DNA from: Lineus longissimus
Lineage: Eukaryota; Nemertea; Pilidiophora; Heteronemertea; Lineidae
Assembly: GCF_910592395.1 (NCBI RefSeq)
Contig: NC_088319.1
Span: 7,690,001-7,750,000, forward strand
Length of the DNA stretch: 60,000 nt
Direction: 5' to 3'
The notes below the pieces were generated by a model. The model had not been told where the DNA came from and ran no database searches. It saw only the letters and a list, made by a program, of their open reading frames with translations. Shown piece after piece: positions 1-9,366 of the stretch. The first letter of the stretch is position 1. Each line of letters begins with the position of its first letter. The translations under genes were made by a program, and so were the position numbers.

Positions 1-2
1 CG

Positions 3-2258
3 TTTGGTATATCTTCAGCTTCTGAGGTGTTTCAGAAGATACTAGCACAGATATTGGAAGGACTGGAAGGATGCTGTAATTCAGTCGATGACATTTTAGT
101 ATATGCAGATACTAAAGAACACGATGTCAGATTGCGCAAAGTTCTTAATCGTCTTCGCGAAGTAGGACTCAAACTCAAACAAGCCAAATGCATCGTAGGT
201 GTAACAGAGGTCATTTATGTAGGACTCATGCTTACACAAAATGGTGTAAAACCTAATCCGACAAAGGTAGAGGCGATCATCAAAATGCCACATCCAGAAG
301 ATAAAAGTGCATTGATGAGATTCATTGGCATGGTTCAATACTTTGGAAAGTTCATACCGAACTTATCGCAGATCAGCGCACCGCTACGCGAGTTACTCCA
401 GAAGGACACTCAATGGCATTGGGATGAACCACAAAGAAACGCAATTGAACTGTTAAAGCAAAAGCTAACCGAAGCTCCAGTGTTAAGTTACTATGATCCT
501 AAGAAGGAACTGACTGTCACAGCCGACGCGTCAAAAGACGGAATAGGAGCCGCATTGCTACAGGAACGCCACCCGATTGCTTTCGCATCCAGAGCCTTAA
601 CATCATGCGAACAAAATTACGCGCAAATTGAAAAGGAAACATTAGCCGCAACATTCGCATGTGAGAAATTTCACCAATATGTTTATGGGCGCGACTTTCT
701 CATTGAGTCTGATCATAAGCCGCTAGAAACAATTGTGAAAAAACCGCTATTCAAAGCACCACCCAGGATACAACGCTTCCTACTGCGACTACAGAAGTAC
801 AACTTCAAGTTAGTGCATGTCCCAGGAAAACAATTGATAGTAGCAGATACACTATCGAGAGCCAATCTTCCCGGTCAAGAGGAAAGCGACATGGAAAGAG
901 AAGTGAATCTTCAAGTTCATTTGCTCATTAGCTCATTAGCAGTATCCGATAAGAAACTAAAAGAGCTTCAAATCGCAACAGCTCAGGACACTGAACTTCA
1001 GAAACTACAGGAAACAATCAGAAATGGTTTTCCTGAACATAGAAGAAGCCTGGACAATTCATTAGATCCATATTGGCAAGACCAAGACGAATATCATGTA
1101 GCTGAAGAACTGGTATTCAAAGGCAACCGCATAGTTGTACCGCGTTCGCTCAGATCTGAAATGATAGACATTATTCATCAAGGACATCTAGGCACAGAAA
1201 TGTGTAAGCGCAGAGCAAAAGAATTGCTATTTTGGCCAGGTATGCTAACCGATATTACCGATAAAGTATCGAAATGCGGAGTCTGTCAGAAATTCTCGCA
1301 CAAACAGCAGAAAGAGCCATTGAAACCGAATGAAACTCCAACCAGACCATGGCAACAAACAGCTAGTGATTTGTTCTACTTTCATTGCAAGGACTATTTA
1401 GTCATAGTAGATGCATACTCCGGATTTTTTGAAGTCGAAATGTTAGAGGACACTTCTTCAGAGACAGTGATAAATCACATCAAGAAAACATTCGCGAGGC
1501 ATGGCATACCTGAATCGTTGTTTACTGACAATGGTCCGCAATACACCAGTAGAAAATTCAAAGAATTTGCCGATAAATGGTCATTCATTCACAAAACCTC
1601 TAGTCCGCGTTATCCACGTGCAAATGGATTAGCCGAACGAACTGTACAAACTGTCAAGAACTTGTTAAAGAAAGCAAAAGAGGCGGGACAAGATCCCTAC
1701 CTAGCGCTATTAACATACCGCGATACGCCGCGCAGTAATGACATGGAGTCACCAGCACAGTTACTCCTAGGTCGTAGGCTAAGGTCGCAACTTCCAGTAC
1801 TAGCTGAGAAATTGAAAACAAACCAACCGGACAGTCAAATTGTGCATGAGAAACTTTTGCAACGCAAAAATGTCGCCAAGACAATGCATGATAGACACTC
1901 CAGAAAAATGCCGTATCAACCGCTGAAACCTGGAGATCAGGTCCGTATCCAAAATGAAAAAGTCTGGACACCAGGAGAGATCATGGCAAAAGCAGATCAA
2001 CCCAGATCATACCATGTACAGACTTCAAATGGAAATGTTCTAAGGAGAAACAGGAGTCACATGAAGAAGGTCCCAACGGGAAGTACAAGAACAATAAAAG
2101 AACAATTTCCACAAACTACTCTAGAAGATGAGGAAACCATCAGAAATGAAAACACTAACATTGGACAATCATTAGAAACAAACAGTCAACCTATAGTTAC
2201 AAGGTCTGGCAGAGTCGTCAAACCAAACCGCAGATATCAAGACTATGTTTGCAACTAG
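3..2258 (+). CDS. pol: Ty3/Gypsy pol polyprotein (RT end, RNase H, integrase), 5' partial
   Basis: Copies element RNA into DNA and integrates it. The frame is open from base 3. The residues before the first listed ORF codon already read as reverse transcriptase (FGISSASEVFQ), so the true start lies upstream. Numbering from codon 27: the RT catalytic SVDD box is at residues 19-22. RNase H begins with TADAS (D167), with E202 or E204 and D229 as further acidic candidates. The integrase zinc-binding region has H384/H387 and C417/C420. The integrase core triad is D448, D501 (TDNG) and E537 (NGLAER), giving exactly 35 residues between the last two, the D,D35E pattern. A basic C-terminal domain follows. 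No frameshift or stop is seen over 752 codons. Family assignment is firm; the clade within Ty3/Gypsy is not determined. Confidence 0.93.
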   Translation, partial: FGISSASEVFQKILAQILEGLEGCCNSVDDILVYADTKEHDVRLRKVLNRLREVGLKLKQAKCIVGVTEVIYVGLMLTQNGVKPNPTKVEAIIKMPHPEDKSALMRFIGMVQYFGKFIPNLSQISAPLRELLQKDTQWHWDEPQRNAIELLKQKLTEAPVLSYYDPKKELTVTADASKDGIGAALLQERHPIAFASRALTSCEQNYAQIEKETLAATFACEKFHQYVYGRDFLIESDHKPLETIVKKPLFKAPPRIQRFLLRLQKYNFKLVHVPGKQLIVADTLSRANLPGQEESDMEREVNLQVHLLISSLAVSDKKLKELQIATAQDTELQKLQETIRNGFPEHRRSLDNSLDPYWQDQDEYHVAEELVFKGNRIVVPRSLRSEMIDIIHQGHLGTEMCKRRAKELLFWPGMLTDITDKVSKCGVCQKFSHKQQKEPLKPNETPTRPWQQTASDLFYFHCKDYLVIVDAYSGFFEVEMLEDTSSETVINHIKKTFARHGIPESLFTDNGPQYTSRKFKEFADKWSFIHKTSSPRYPRANGLAERTVQTVKNLLKKAKEAGQDPYLALLTYRDTPRSNDMESPAQLLLGRRLRSQLPVLAEKLKTNQPDSQIVHEKLLQRKNVAKTMHDRHSRKMPYQPLKPGDQVRIQNEKVWTPGEIMAKADQPRSYHVQTSNGNVLRRNRSHMKKVPTGSTRTIKEQFPQTTLEDEETIRNENTNIGQSLETNSQPIVTRSGRVVKPNRRYQDYVCN

Positions 2259-2719
2259 ATTGGTACAAAAGGGCAGAATAATCCCTTAATCAATAACAGG
2301 AGTTTAGTCAGTCTATCTAAATCTCTACTCAACTCATATATGTTTCAAAGTTCTTTATTCAAATTAATTCAAAGCATAATCGTTATGCTACGTGAAGTTT
2401 ACAAAACATTTAGATACAAGCATAAGAGAGTATCATTATTAATTCTAGTTATGGAGGACCAAGGATTACTATAGTTACATGTTATCCAGTTAAAATTAAT
2501 TCGTCACGGTTTAACAGTGATTTAGTGTTTATTCAAGTTTCTACATAATTAATACAAAACAGCCAAGTGTTATTAGAAGGTCATTCTGAAATAAGAAAAC
2601 CACATATTATAGACTATTGGACTTACAGTGACATTAGGCACAAGTGTGGTAATATAAAATTCAACAGGATTATCAAATATGATATTACATAATATTCTTA
2701 GAAGAGAAACAAAGGGGGA

Positions 2720-2862
2720 TGTCAGTATAATCTAATTGAATCTACACACCGTCTGGTGCTGCCACCTATTCATGTATTATGTAACGTCTATATGCCTAAT
2801 GCGCATGCTCAATAAAGAAGACGCTTCTGGTTGAATCCTGCTCCGAGTTCAATCAATTAACA
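2720..2862 (+). repeat. 3' LTR of the first Gypsy element (short, about 143 bp)
   Basis: A purine tract AAACAAAGGGGGA (2707-2719) is followed immediately by TGTCAGTATAATC and the segment ends ...CAATTAACA, giving the TGT...ACA ends typical of LTRs. A polyadenylation signal AATAAA lies at 2811-2816. The right edge is inferred from the terminal ACA because no second LTR is available for comparison. About 143 bp is short for a Gypsy LTR. Confidence 0.65.
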
Positions 2863-3600
2863 ATATGTGATGTATCCTTGCTAGGAGTTCTAACCTACCA
2901 TAAAACTGTTGTCGAAAAGGAGTCATATTACACTCTTTAGGTTTCCAGTTCTGACCCCTGGTGGCCAAGTCAAGACCGAAATTTGGTGTCAGAGGTAACA
3001 TGACATAGGGAATCAGGTGTACCAAATTTCAAGTTCATAGCTTTAGCGGTTAAGAAATGTGCCTTATACATGCTTCCCGAAATTGGTGGCTTGCATTGGA
3101 ACTAACTTTTTCCCCCTTGTCTGTCATCAAAGGCATTCAAGTGTGTTGGTCAACCATGACTATCTCCTTTGTCCCTCCACCATAAGGCCTAGTTTCCCCT
3201 TATGACATCACTATTTCGGACAATCTCTGGAAAGGTGTATAGTTACACTCAAACGGCCAATTCACACCATTTGACCTCTGTGACCTTGAAAATTAGGTCA
3301 AATCAAAAACCCGTAGGAATTGTGATGTGCCCTTGCTCTCTAAGTACCTACTATAAAAATATCATTGAAAATAAGTCACTGTTACGCGCGATATTGCACT
3401 TTTTACCGTTTTTTGTTTTGGCCCCATGGTGGCTAAGTCGAGAATCAGATTGCATCAAAATTCGGTGTCAGAGGTTATATCAATCATGTAGGGAGAAAGA
3501 TGTCCAATTGCGGAAATACATACTAAATATAAATTTCAACATTGTCATTGTGTAGACAGATATACCAATACTATGAATACCAAGTTTAAACAAATTCTTA
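2863..3600 (-). repeat. HP1-like fragment in reverse orientation plus dispersed repeat
   Basis: No gene is supported here. Around 3230-3480 the sequence is the reverse complement of the HP1 body seen at 10.9-12.9 kb: it contains TGACCT-CTG-TGACCT at 3272-3286 (the minus-strand form of the HP1 DR3 motif), followed by the reverse of the conserved 'ggtcaaatcaaaaaccc' block. The stretch 3069-3235 recurs in the same orientation at 5189-5372. The open frame at 3202-3555 lies across these repeats and has no recognisable domain. Confidence 0.5.
3069..3235 (+). repeat. Dispersed direct repeat, copy 1
   Basis: About 165 bp beginning 'tgcttcccgaaattgg' and ending near 'ggaaaggtgtat' is repeated in direct orientation at 5189-5372 with only scattered substitutions, plus about 16 extra bases in the second copy near its end. 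The two copies flank about 2 kb of otherwise unassigned sequence. They may be two fragments of one interspersed family, or terminal direct repeats of an unrecognised element. Confidence 0.6.
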
Positions 3601-5188
3601 CACATAATAACTGCACTACGGCAATATGTATTGGTGGATTTCTATTTAACTGGACCACACACAAGTAATTACGACCGGCGTACCCCTTTAACCCTTTAGC
3701 TCCTGTACCGCCCGTAGCCGCCCGTGTTTAAAACTCCCACCCTAAAATATCCAAGGGGCCGAGAAGTAAAGTATTAGTAACACCACAGGGGCGACGCTTA
3801 GAGTGTCATCTTCCTCGTTCCTAGGTGGGTTGCTGTACATTTTACCGAGTAATACTAATACAGGGCGAGTTGGCGAGTCAGCCTCCTGACCCCATTCATG
3901 TATTCATGTACAGGAGACAGCCGGGTTGTGTTTTTCGGTCAAAAGTATTAGGTTGGATTATCGTACATTAGGGTTTCTTTAAAGATTTTTTTGATTAGGT
4001 AGGAACCTTTTATGATTCTATTGTTTACTACAGGGCCTTTCCATCTATTTTCACTAAATTGTTGAGAGTGTTAATGCTTTCGATACCAGGGGGTTAAAAT
4101 GAAAAATTAATGATATCATATTGTAGTTATGATAGTTAGCTTCAAAATAAATAATATGGGGAAGGCTCAGGCCTTGATAGGGAGCTCTTCGTTAATAGGG
4201 CTGGTGAGCGAGAAGACTCTGGTGGTGGTGGTGGGGGGGGGGGGGGGGGGTATATAGGATGATGCCATCATGGCAGTTGACCCAATAGACGCTGACGCAG
4301 TATAGAAAATAGGTGGGGAGAATGTGGGAAGGAAACTTAACACAACAAACAGGAGAAGGATAGGTATTTTGCCCGGAGATAAGCATAATGATCCCAAGAC
4401 CAGAGTGTAGGATTTGAATTCAAAAAGACCTCAGCCAACCCCCTGTCCTGAATAGTTTGAGGGTAGCGCATGCGTTTGAGTTAGTGCGCATGCGCTTTCT
4501 ACAGAAAATTGAAATGGCTTGTGTTGTGTTGTGTTGTGGTTTCACGGTAGGATTTTGTTATGGAAATGGGGAAATAAATATTGAGACCAATGTACTTTTA
4601 AGATTATTGCATTATAAATGGGGCCAGACTGTCGACATCCTCCCACACGCCATGACATCAACGAAATCGTTATCGAAATGGGCAGCCCCCGACCGATCAT
4701 GTTGGTGCGCATGCGTACTGCGGAAAAGTTACTAGTTAGCACACTCGAAATCTTTTGCGGACTTTTGCCAGTTCAAAGCACGACTTCTTCGCGGAAAGAG
4801 AAAAATAATCTCTGGCAGCGATGCAGATTGTTGTTTAATGCATTTTGATTCGCCCCAGGGTATTCGTCACACTTTGATTCGCCCCTGTTTTGACGAAATC
4901 TCCAACCTAAAGCGGCTACTCTGCGTAAAAATCATCGGTCCCCCTGCATTGTTTCTGAAAAAGAAAATCTCTCCCCAGGTAAATTGCTGTGCATAGGCGT
5001 GTACGAATCCTCGCGTGCAAAAATTTCACCTGGGCGAGGTGGTTTTCTGGTTCCGGGTCAACTTTTTTTCATTGACGGTATACACACACTCTCTAACCAT
5101 ATAGCTCGCTTAAGAGCTCCCTATCACTTGTAGTACCTCATTTCCAACTTTTTGCATATAGATCTCTTTTGCCCAAAGACAGTCTATA
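3601..5188. other. Unassigned gene-poor segment with G tract and NRF1-like palindromes
   Basis: No convincing coding region. A run of GGT units grades into 18 consecutive G at 4233-4250, followed by TATATAGG. Three copies of a GCGCATGCG-type palindrome occur at 4466-4474, 4485-4495 and 4705-4715, resembling the NRF1 consensus. This could mark a promoter, but no transcript structure can be shown. Short ORFs at 4457-4848 overlap each other in different frames and show no domain. Confidence 0.35.
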
Positions 5189-5372
5189 AATGCTTCCCGA
5201 AATTGGTCGCTTGCATTGGAACTAACTCGTTCCACATTGTCCGTCATTAAAGGCATTCAAGTGTGTTGGTCAACAATGACTATCTCCTTTGTCCCTCCAC
5301 CATAAGGCCTAGTTTCCCCTTATAACATCACTATTTCGGACACTCAGCGCCCCATTTTTGGAAAGGTGTATC
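5189..5372 (+). repeat. Dispersed direct repeat, copy 2
   Basis: Second copy of the repeat at 3069-3235, same orientation. Shared landmarks include 'ttgcattggaactaact', 'aaggcattcaagtgtgttgg' and 'cataaggcctagtttcccc'. An extra 'actcagcgccccattttt' stretch near the end is absent from copy 1. Confidence 0.6.
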
Positions 5373-5774
5373 CCTATACACTATAGGCATAGGCTACCTG
5401 GAAATCTTCAGGGAGATGCTGGAAAAAAATTTGTAGACCCCCAGGAGCTAAAGCAGTAAAGGGTTAAAACATGGTGGATGGTAGTTGCTATTTACAAAGG
5501 CAGTCGCGCGGTGGCATGGCTTCCTCCTTTTTTTCAAACATGGCGCAGGCACCTCATGGAGACAGTTCAGCTTTAAAGTGATACTATGATGTGATTTACA
5601 ACTTTGCGGAAATACGTCCGTTTTTAATTGTTGGTCACAAATGTAAAGCTCAAATTTTCCATTTTTGATTAGATTTATTATAAAATCGCTGAATGTAAAC
5701 CACCGTGACCGCGAAAATGTTCATGTTGTGACATCATCAACGAAAACGGCATCGAAGCGAGCCGTCCGGGCGGG
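5373..5774. other. No feature recognised
   Basis: About 400 bp without a supported ORF, RNA gene or clear repeat by eye. It is moderately AT-rich. Confidence 0.4.
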
Positions 5775-6090
5775 GCGATTTATTTTTTCACACCAGGTGC
5801 GGCCATTTTGTTTTCCATATATGGCAAACGCGTCATAATTTATTCATTTATTGATACGAATGAATTGACGTTTTTGGTTTTGGAAATCCCCATTGAGTTC
5901 GCGCGCCGGTCACCACACTGAATGACCTACCTTTTGTTTTAGCGCGCAATAATTAGTTCGCTTAGCTCTCGCAAGGATCCCTATTTTTTTTCTCGAAAAA
6001 CGTACATTCTACATGCAAAGACGATGCTGCATAAATTATGCCATATATGGAAAACAAAATGGCCGCACCTGGTGTGAAAAAATAAATCGC
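5775..6090. mobile_element. Inverted-repeat element (MITE-like), 52-bp perfect arms
   Basis: Bases 5775-5826 and 6039-6090 are perfect reverse complements over 52 bp (arm starts GCGATTTATTTTTTCACACC), separated by a loop of about 212 bp. GC-rich CCGGGCGGG-type sequence adjoins both outer ends. This is typical of a small non-autonomous DNA transposon. I found no clear target-site duplication, so the superfamily is unassigned. The centre holds no ORF. Confidence 0.6.
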
Positions 6091-6202
6091 CCGGGCGGGA
6101 TACCATCAATTTCTAGAAAATGTGCATTTCGATTCGAAAACCTTACCAATTTATGAGAAAGTGACGTAGTCATTTGTCAAAAACTGCTAAAACATAATAG
6201 GC

Positions 6203-6543
6203 CGAGGATACGGGTACGGCAGCCGTATCTGAACATTTTTTGGCTATTCGTACGGCAGTGATCTGAGCATGCGCAAAAGCATTCACCTCTGGTTACGTCA
6301 CTGCCGTTTAGGTTTTTATAGTACGGTTTGGCTATTCGTACGGCAGCTCGCCAAACTGCAGTTGTGGATTAAAGTGCCGCTTCGGCGTCCGTTTCAGGTA
6401 CTTCTCGATCGTTCGAGACCTCCGAGTATACATCTTGCAAAAGTTTACATCTTCATATATTCTTTTTGCCTTTTCAAGTTCAGTAAACGATGAAAATTCG
6501 GCATTAATCAATTTCATATTGAGGATACGGCTGCCGTACCCGT
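6203..6543. repeat. Inverted repeat with TACGGCAG motifs
   Basis: A 'gaggatacgggtacggcag' segment near 6203 and 'gaggatacggctgccgtacc' near 6522 form imperfect inverted ends of about 25 bp, each of which can also fold on itself. Two internal direct copies of 'ggctattcgtacggcag' occur near 6241 and 6330. The 340-bp unit is probably a small foldback element. The weak ORFs inside, in opposite directions, look incidental. Confidence 0.45.
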
Positions 6544-7019
6544 AGTCAGTTCGAACATAATAATCATAATATGGTGAAATTTGACACGAGTTACCCTTTA
6601 AAAGCCCAGAATCATGGAAATAGCCAGGTTAAATATGAACAGCACCTTCTGCGAAATTTCCGGAATGTTGTATATCATATGCTTACCATTTTGTTTATGT
6701 CTGAGTGAATTCACTGCCTCTTTTTTGTTCCAATGATGCAGATCAATGCCTCTTCAAATCAAACTCGTAGACACGATAGACATGGACGAGAACATTTTCA
6801 ATACTTGACTTGCCAAACTCAGAAATGCAGCGCCACTCGCGGACAAAGATAGAACAAGTCGACATTTTTTTCACCGGTTTTCGCTGCGCATGCGTACCAG
6901 CCATCCGGTAACAAATAATGGCGGCAATCTGAACTTGTTTGTGTTTTGTGTAAGTTTTTGAGAGTTCAAAAAGTTCTTTAAGGCTCATGATTTACGATAA
7001 TTTAGCAAAAAATCATGTT
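6544..7019. promoter_or_regulatory. Possible GC-box-type promoter (NRF1-like and YY1-like sites)
   Basis: A TGCGCATGCGT palindrome at 6885-6895 is followed by ATGGCGGC near 6917, resembling adjacent NRF1 and YY1 sites as found in many housekeeping promoters. A minus-strand open frame of 81 codons (6743-6988) spans them but has no recognisable domain. The motif similarity is visible; promoter function is inference only. Confidence 0.2.
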
Positions 7020-7168
7020 GTCAACACGGTGGAGCAGCCAGGACTGATTCGGCCTGGCTGTGGCTTCCTCATCTCTCTCACCATGTTGACAACTTGGCAG
7101 AACATGGTGAGAGAGATGAGGAAGTCACAGCCAGGCCGCATCAGTCTTGGCTGCTCCACCGTGTTGAC
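7020..7168. repeat. Large palindrome at the head of the 68-bp array
   Basis: Bases 7020-7087 and 7101-7168 are near-perfect reverse complements with 68-bp arms and a 13-bp loop. Each arm is one monomer of the adjacent tandem array, so the first unit is inverted relative to all others. The arm begins GTCAACACGGTGGAGCAGCC. Confidence 0.8.
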
Positions 7169-7615
7169 AACATGATGAGAGAGATGAGGAAGTCACAGCC
7201 AGGCCGAATCAGTCCTGGCTGCTCCACCGTGTTGACAACATGATGAGAGTGATGAGACAGTCACAGCCAGGCCGCATCAGTCTTCGCCGCACTGCCTAGT
7301 TATTGATATGGCGAGAGAGATGAGACAGTCACAGCCAGGCCAAATCAGTCTTGGCTGCTCCACCGTGTTGACAACATGATGAGAGAGATGAGGAAGTCAC
7401 AGCCAGGCCGAATCAGTCCTGGCTGCTCCACCGTGTTGACAACATGATGAGAGTGATGAGACAGTCACAGCCAGGCCGCATCAGTCTTCGCCGCACTGCC
7501 TAGTTATTGATATTGCGAGAGAGATGAGACAGTCACAGCCAGGCCAAATCAGTCTTGGCTGCTCTGCCAAGTTGTCTACATGATGAGAGAGATGAGACAG
7601 TCGCAGCCAGGCCTC
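7101..7615 (+). repeat. 68-bp tandem array with three-unit higher-order structure
   Basis: About 7.5 monomers of roughly 68 bp containing 'gagagagatgagg', 'cacagccaggcc' and 'ggctgctccaccgtg'. Three monomer types alternate: (a) 'gatgaggaag', (b) 'agtgatgagacag' and (c) 'gcgagagagatgagacag' with the divergent 'actgcctagttattgata'. The a-b-c set repeats with a period near 204 bp (a at 7169 and 7373, b at 7237 and 7441). The ORF spanning part of it is a by-product of the repeat. Confidence 0.8.
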
Positions 7616-7625
7616 GCCCTCGCTT

Positions 7626-7795
7626 TCATAAGTCGTCCCCCCGACTTAATAAGTCGTCCCCCCCGAGATAATAAGTCGTCCCCCCGAGATAATAAGTCGT
7701 CCCCCCTGACTTACTAAGTCGTCCCCCCGACTTACTAAGTCGTCCCCCCGACATAAGTCGTCCCCCCGAGATAATAAGTCGTCCCGCCGAGAATT
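7626..7795. repeat. Minisatellite, about 21-bp unit (AAGTCGTCCCCCC)
   Basis: Eight or so copies of a 16-22 bp unit centred on AAGTCGTCCCCCCGA, with variants in the spacer (gagataat, cttaat, cttacta). The minus-strand ORF here reads as a repeated Arg-Gly-Asp-Asp-Leu run produced by the repeat and is not a gene. Confidence 0.85.
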
Positions 7796-8205
7796 TTTTT
7801 TTTTTCGATGTCCTTTCCCAGCCACCGTATCGTTGCTCGCCGAGTATTTTGCAAACTTGCTCAGGATGTTTTTACTTCTTATTAGTTTTAACTTAGTGTT
7901 TTTTAGCAACCTCATTCTGAGCGTACAGAAAGATACTCTACATCTTTCCGTAGGGGTACCGATCTTGACACTCGAGGCGCGTATTTAGTTCGTCGGCGAG
8001 TAGGCCTACAGGAGGGAGGCCAGATCATCAACGATGCGAGTCGATGTATTGCGCATGTGCTCAATTGAAATAATGTCATTGTTTACGATCGATTGCACAT
8101 GCGTTGAAATACCACGGGTCATTGTCGTTTTCTGTATTTAGGCTGCAGTAAACAGTACCACGTGCTATTTCTTGGCAGATGCATTCATTACGGAGTGTCT
8201 AATCA
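7796..8205. other. No feature recognised
   Basis: About 400 bp between the minisatellite and the HP2 element. It starts with a short poly-T run. No ORF, RNA gene or repeat is evident. Confidence 0.4.
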
Positions 8206-9214
8206 TTTTTAGCTCAGCTGACAAAGTCAGCGAAGCTGGTCATATTACTAAGGGAATGGTGTCCGTCCTTCCTGCCATCCTTCCATGTCAATTTTGGGCA
8301 TTTTGTAACCGTAAGACCTAGGCACTTTGTTGACGCTGCTAAATTAGGGGTAGCCCAAGGGGAACTCAGAAACCAAAAATCAGCGCGATCCGACCTACAT
8401 TCGGCGAATGAGGTCATCGGGAAGTTTAAACTTCTTTCCTTTATCTCGGTCCACAGAGGAAATATTGTTTTCAAATCTGGCCGAAAATTTTTAAATAATT
8501 TTTCATTTTGACTTGTAATGGAATTAGTTTCGTTTTCACCGCCAGTTGGCGCTACAGGCACATTTGCCAGATTTTTTGACGATTTAAAAGCCCGGGTTAT
8601 GACGTAGTTGCGCAGTTGTATTCTGCGCATTGAATTGGCCAAGGAACCAGGCTATATTTCAGCATACCCACTGTGTGACCAGTCTAAAGATGGAAGATTG
8701 GTTTTGCAACAAGTAACCAATTTTCTGCTAAAAAGTAGTCAAGTAGGCGATATTATCACTAGTTCCTTTCAGTGGGTAGTCATAAGGTCTTAAGGGAATA
8801 CTTTCAGGAATTAGTTCTTGAAAATTTGGTCACAATTCTGTGCAAACGATATCGGAAGTGTATGCTCTGTTCGCGATGTATTTTGAAGTGGAGAATTCCC
8901 ACAGTATGTGCAGTGAATCGGCATGATTCTGTTTGCATATTAGTTTTTAGTACTACGATTCTTACATGAGTAAAAAGTAGACGTTTTAAGCAACACAATA
9001 ATGTTACTCCCATAAAAATTGATTCAAAATTGACGGAGCTACGGAATTTTGTTCGGCAATTGGCAGCACTGATAAAATACATTGCATGCTAATACATGCC
9101 AAGTAAGCGCTCATTGGACAACGTAGGGAATCACCAGAAATGACGTCATCGCTGGTCAAAATCTTCTATATAATGATAGAGTAGAAGGGGGACGAATAAA
9201 GTCACACTTGGAGG
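8206..9214 (+). mobile_element. HP2 element (AGCTCAGCT hairpin family), 3'-truncated copy
   Basis: Starts at TTTTTAGCTCAGCTGAC with a 5' hairpin (stem GCTGAC/GTCAGC, loop AAA), then 'ggtgtccgtccttcc'. The body matches the nested HP2 copy at 12962-14639 in blocks: 8740-8800 to 13690-13740, 8860-9090 to 13790-14040, and 9100-9160 to 14060-14120, including TGACGTCA at 9141-9148. The family's 3' end (CAGCTGAG plus GGCCCTTGGGCC hairpin) is missing. The element has no coding capacity. ORFs at 8214-8642 and 8804-9082 lie in repeat body and lack domains. Confidence 0.65.
9020..9214 (+). repeat. Direct repeat flanking the Kolobok-like region, left copy
   Basis: About 195 bp from 'attgattcaaaattgacgg' to 'cgaataaagtcacactt' is repeated directly at 10464-10672. 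Both copies contain 'aagcgctcattggacaacg', TGACGTCA and an AATAAA. The sequence is part of the HP2 body, so this is a partial second HP2 copy, a duplication, or terminal repeats of another element. Confidence 0.65.
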
Positions 9215-9366
9215 CCTTGAAATTTTGCATGAATGGTGGTGACACCTTACCCTGATGCAACGTCTTGGTTTTATTCAAAAATTTACTTCAGCGGAGCAGT
9301 AATGAGGGATTTTTAATCGGACACTGTCAATTCTCCTTACCCATCACAGAAGCCAAGCCATTGCTG

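Larger units (their letters stand above)
1..2862 (+). mobile_element. Ty3/Gypsy LTR retrotransposon, 3' part
   Basis: The window opens inside the pol gene of a Ty3/Gypsy-type retrotransposon and runs through its 3' noncoding region, polypurine tract and 3' LTR. Gag, protease and most of the reverse transcriptase lie upstream of the window. The pol frame is uninterrupted to its stop and all integrase catalytic residues are present, so the copy is young or was recently active. About 450 bp of AT-rich noncoding sequence separate the pol stop (2258) from the polypurine tract (2707-2719). I see no env-like ORF there. The 5' LTR and the target-site duplication cannot be checked in this window. Confidence 0.9.

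Noticed and set aside
7646-7915. 89-codon minus-strand ORF with repeated RGDDL
   Set aside because: Produced by the 21-bp-class minisatellite.
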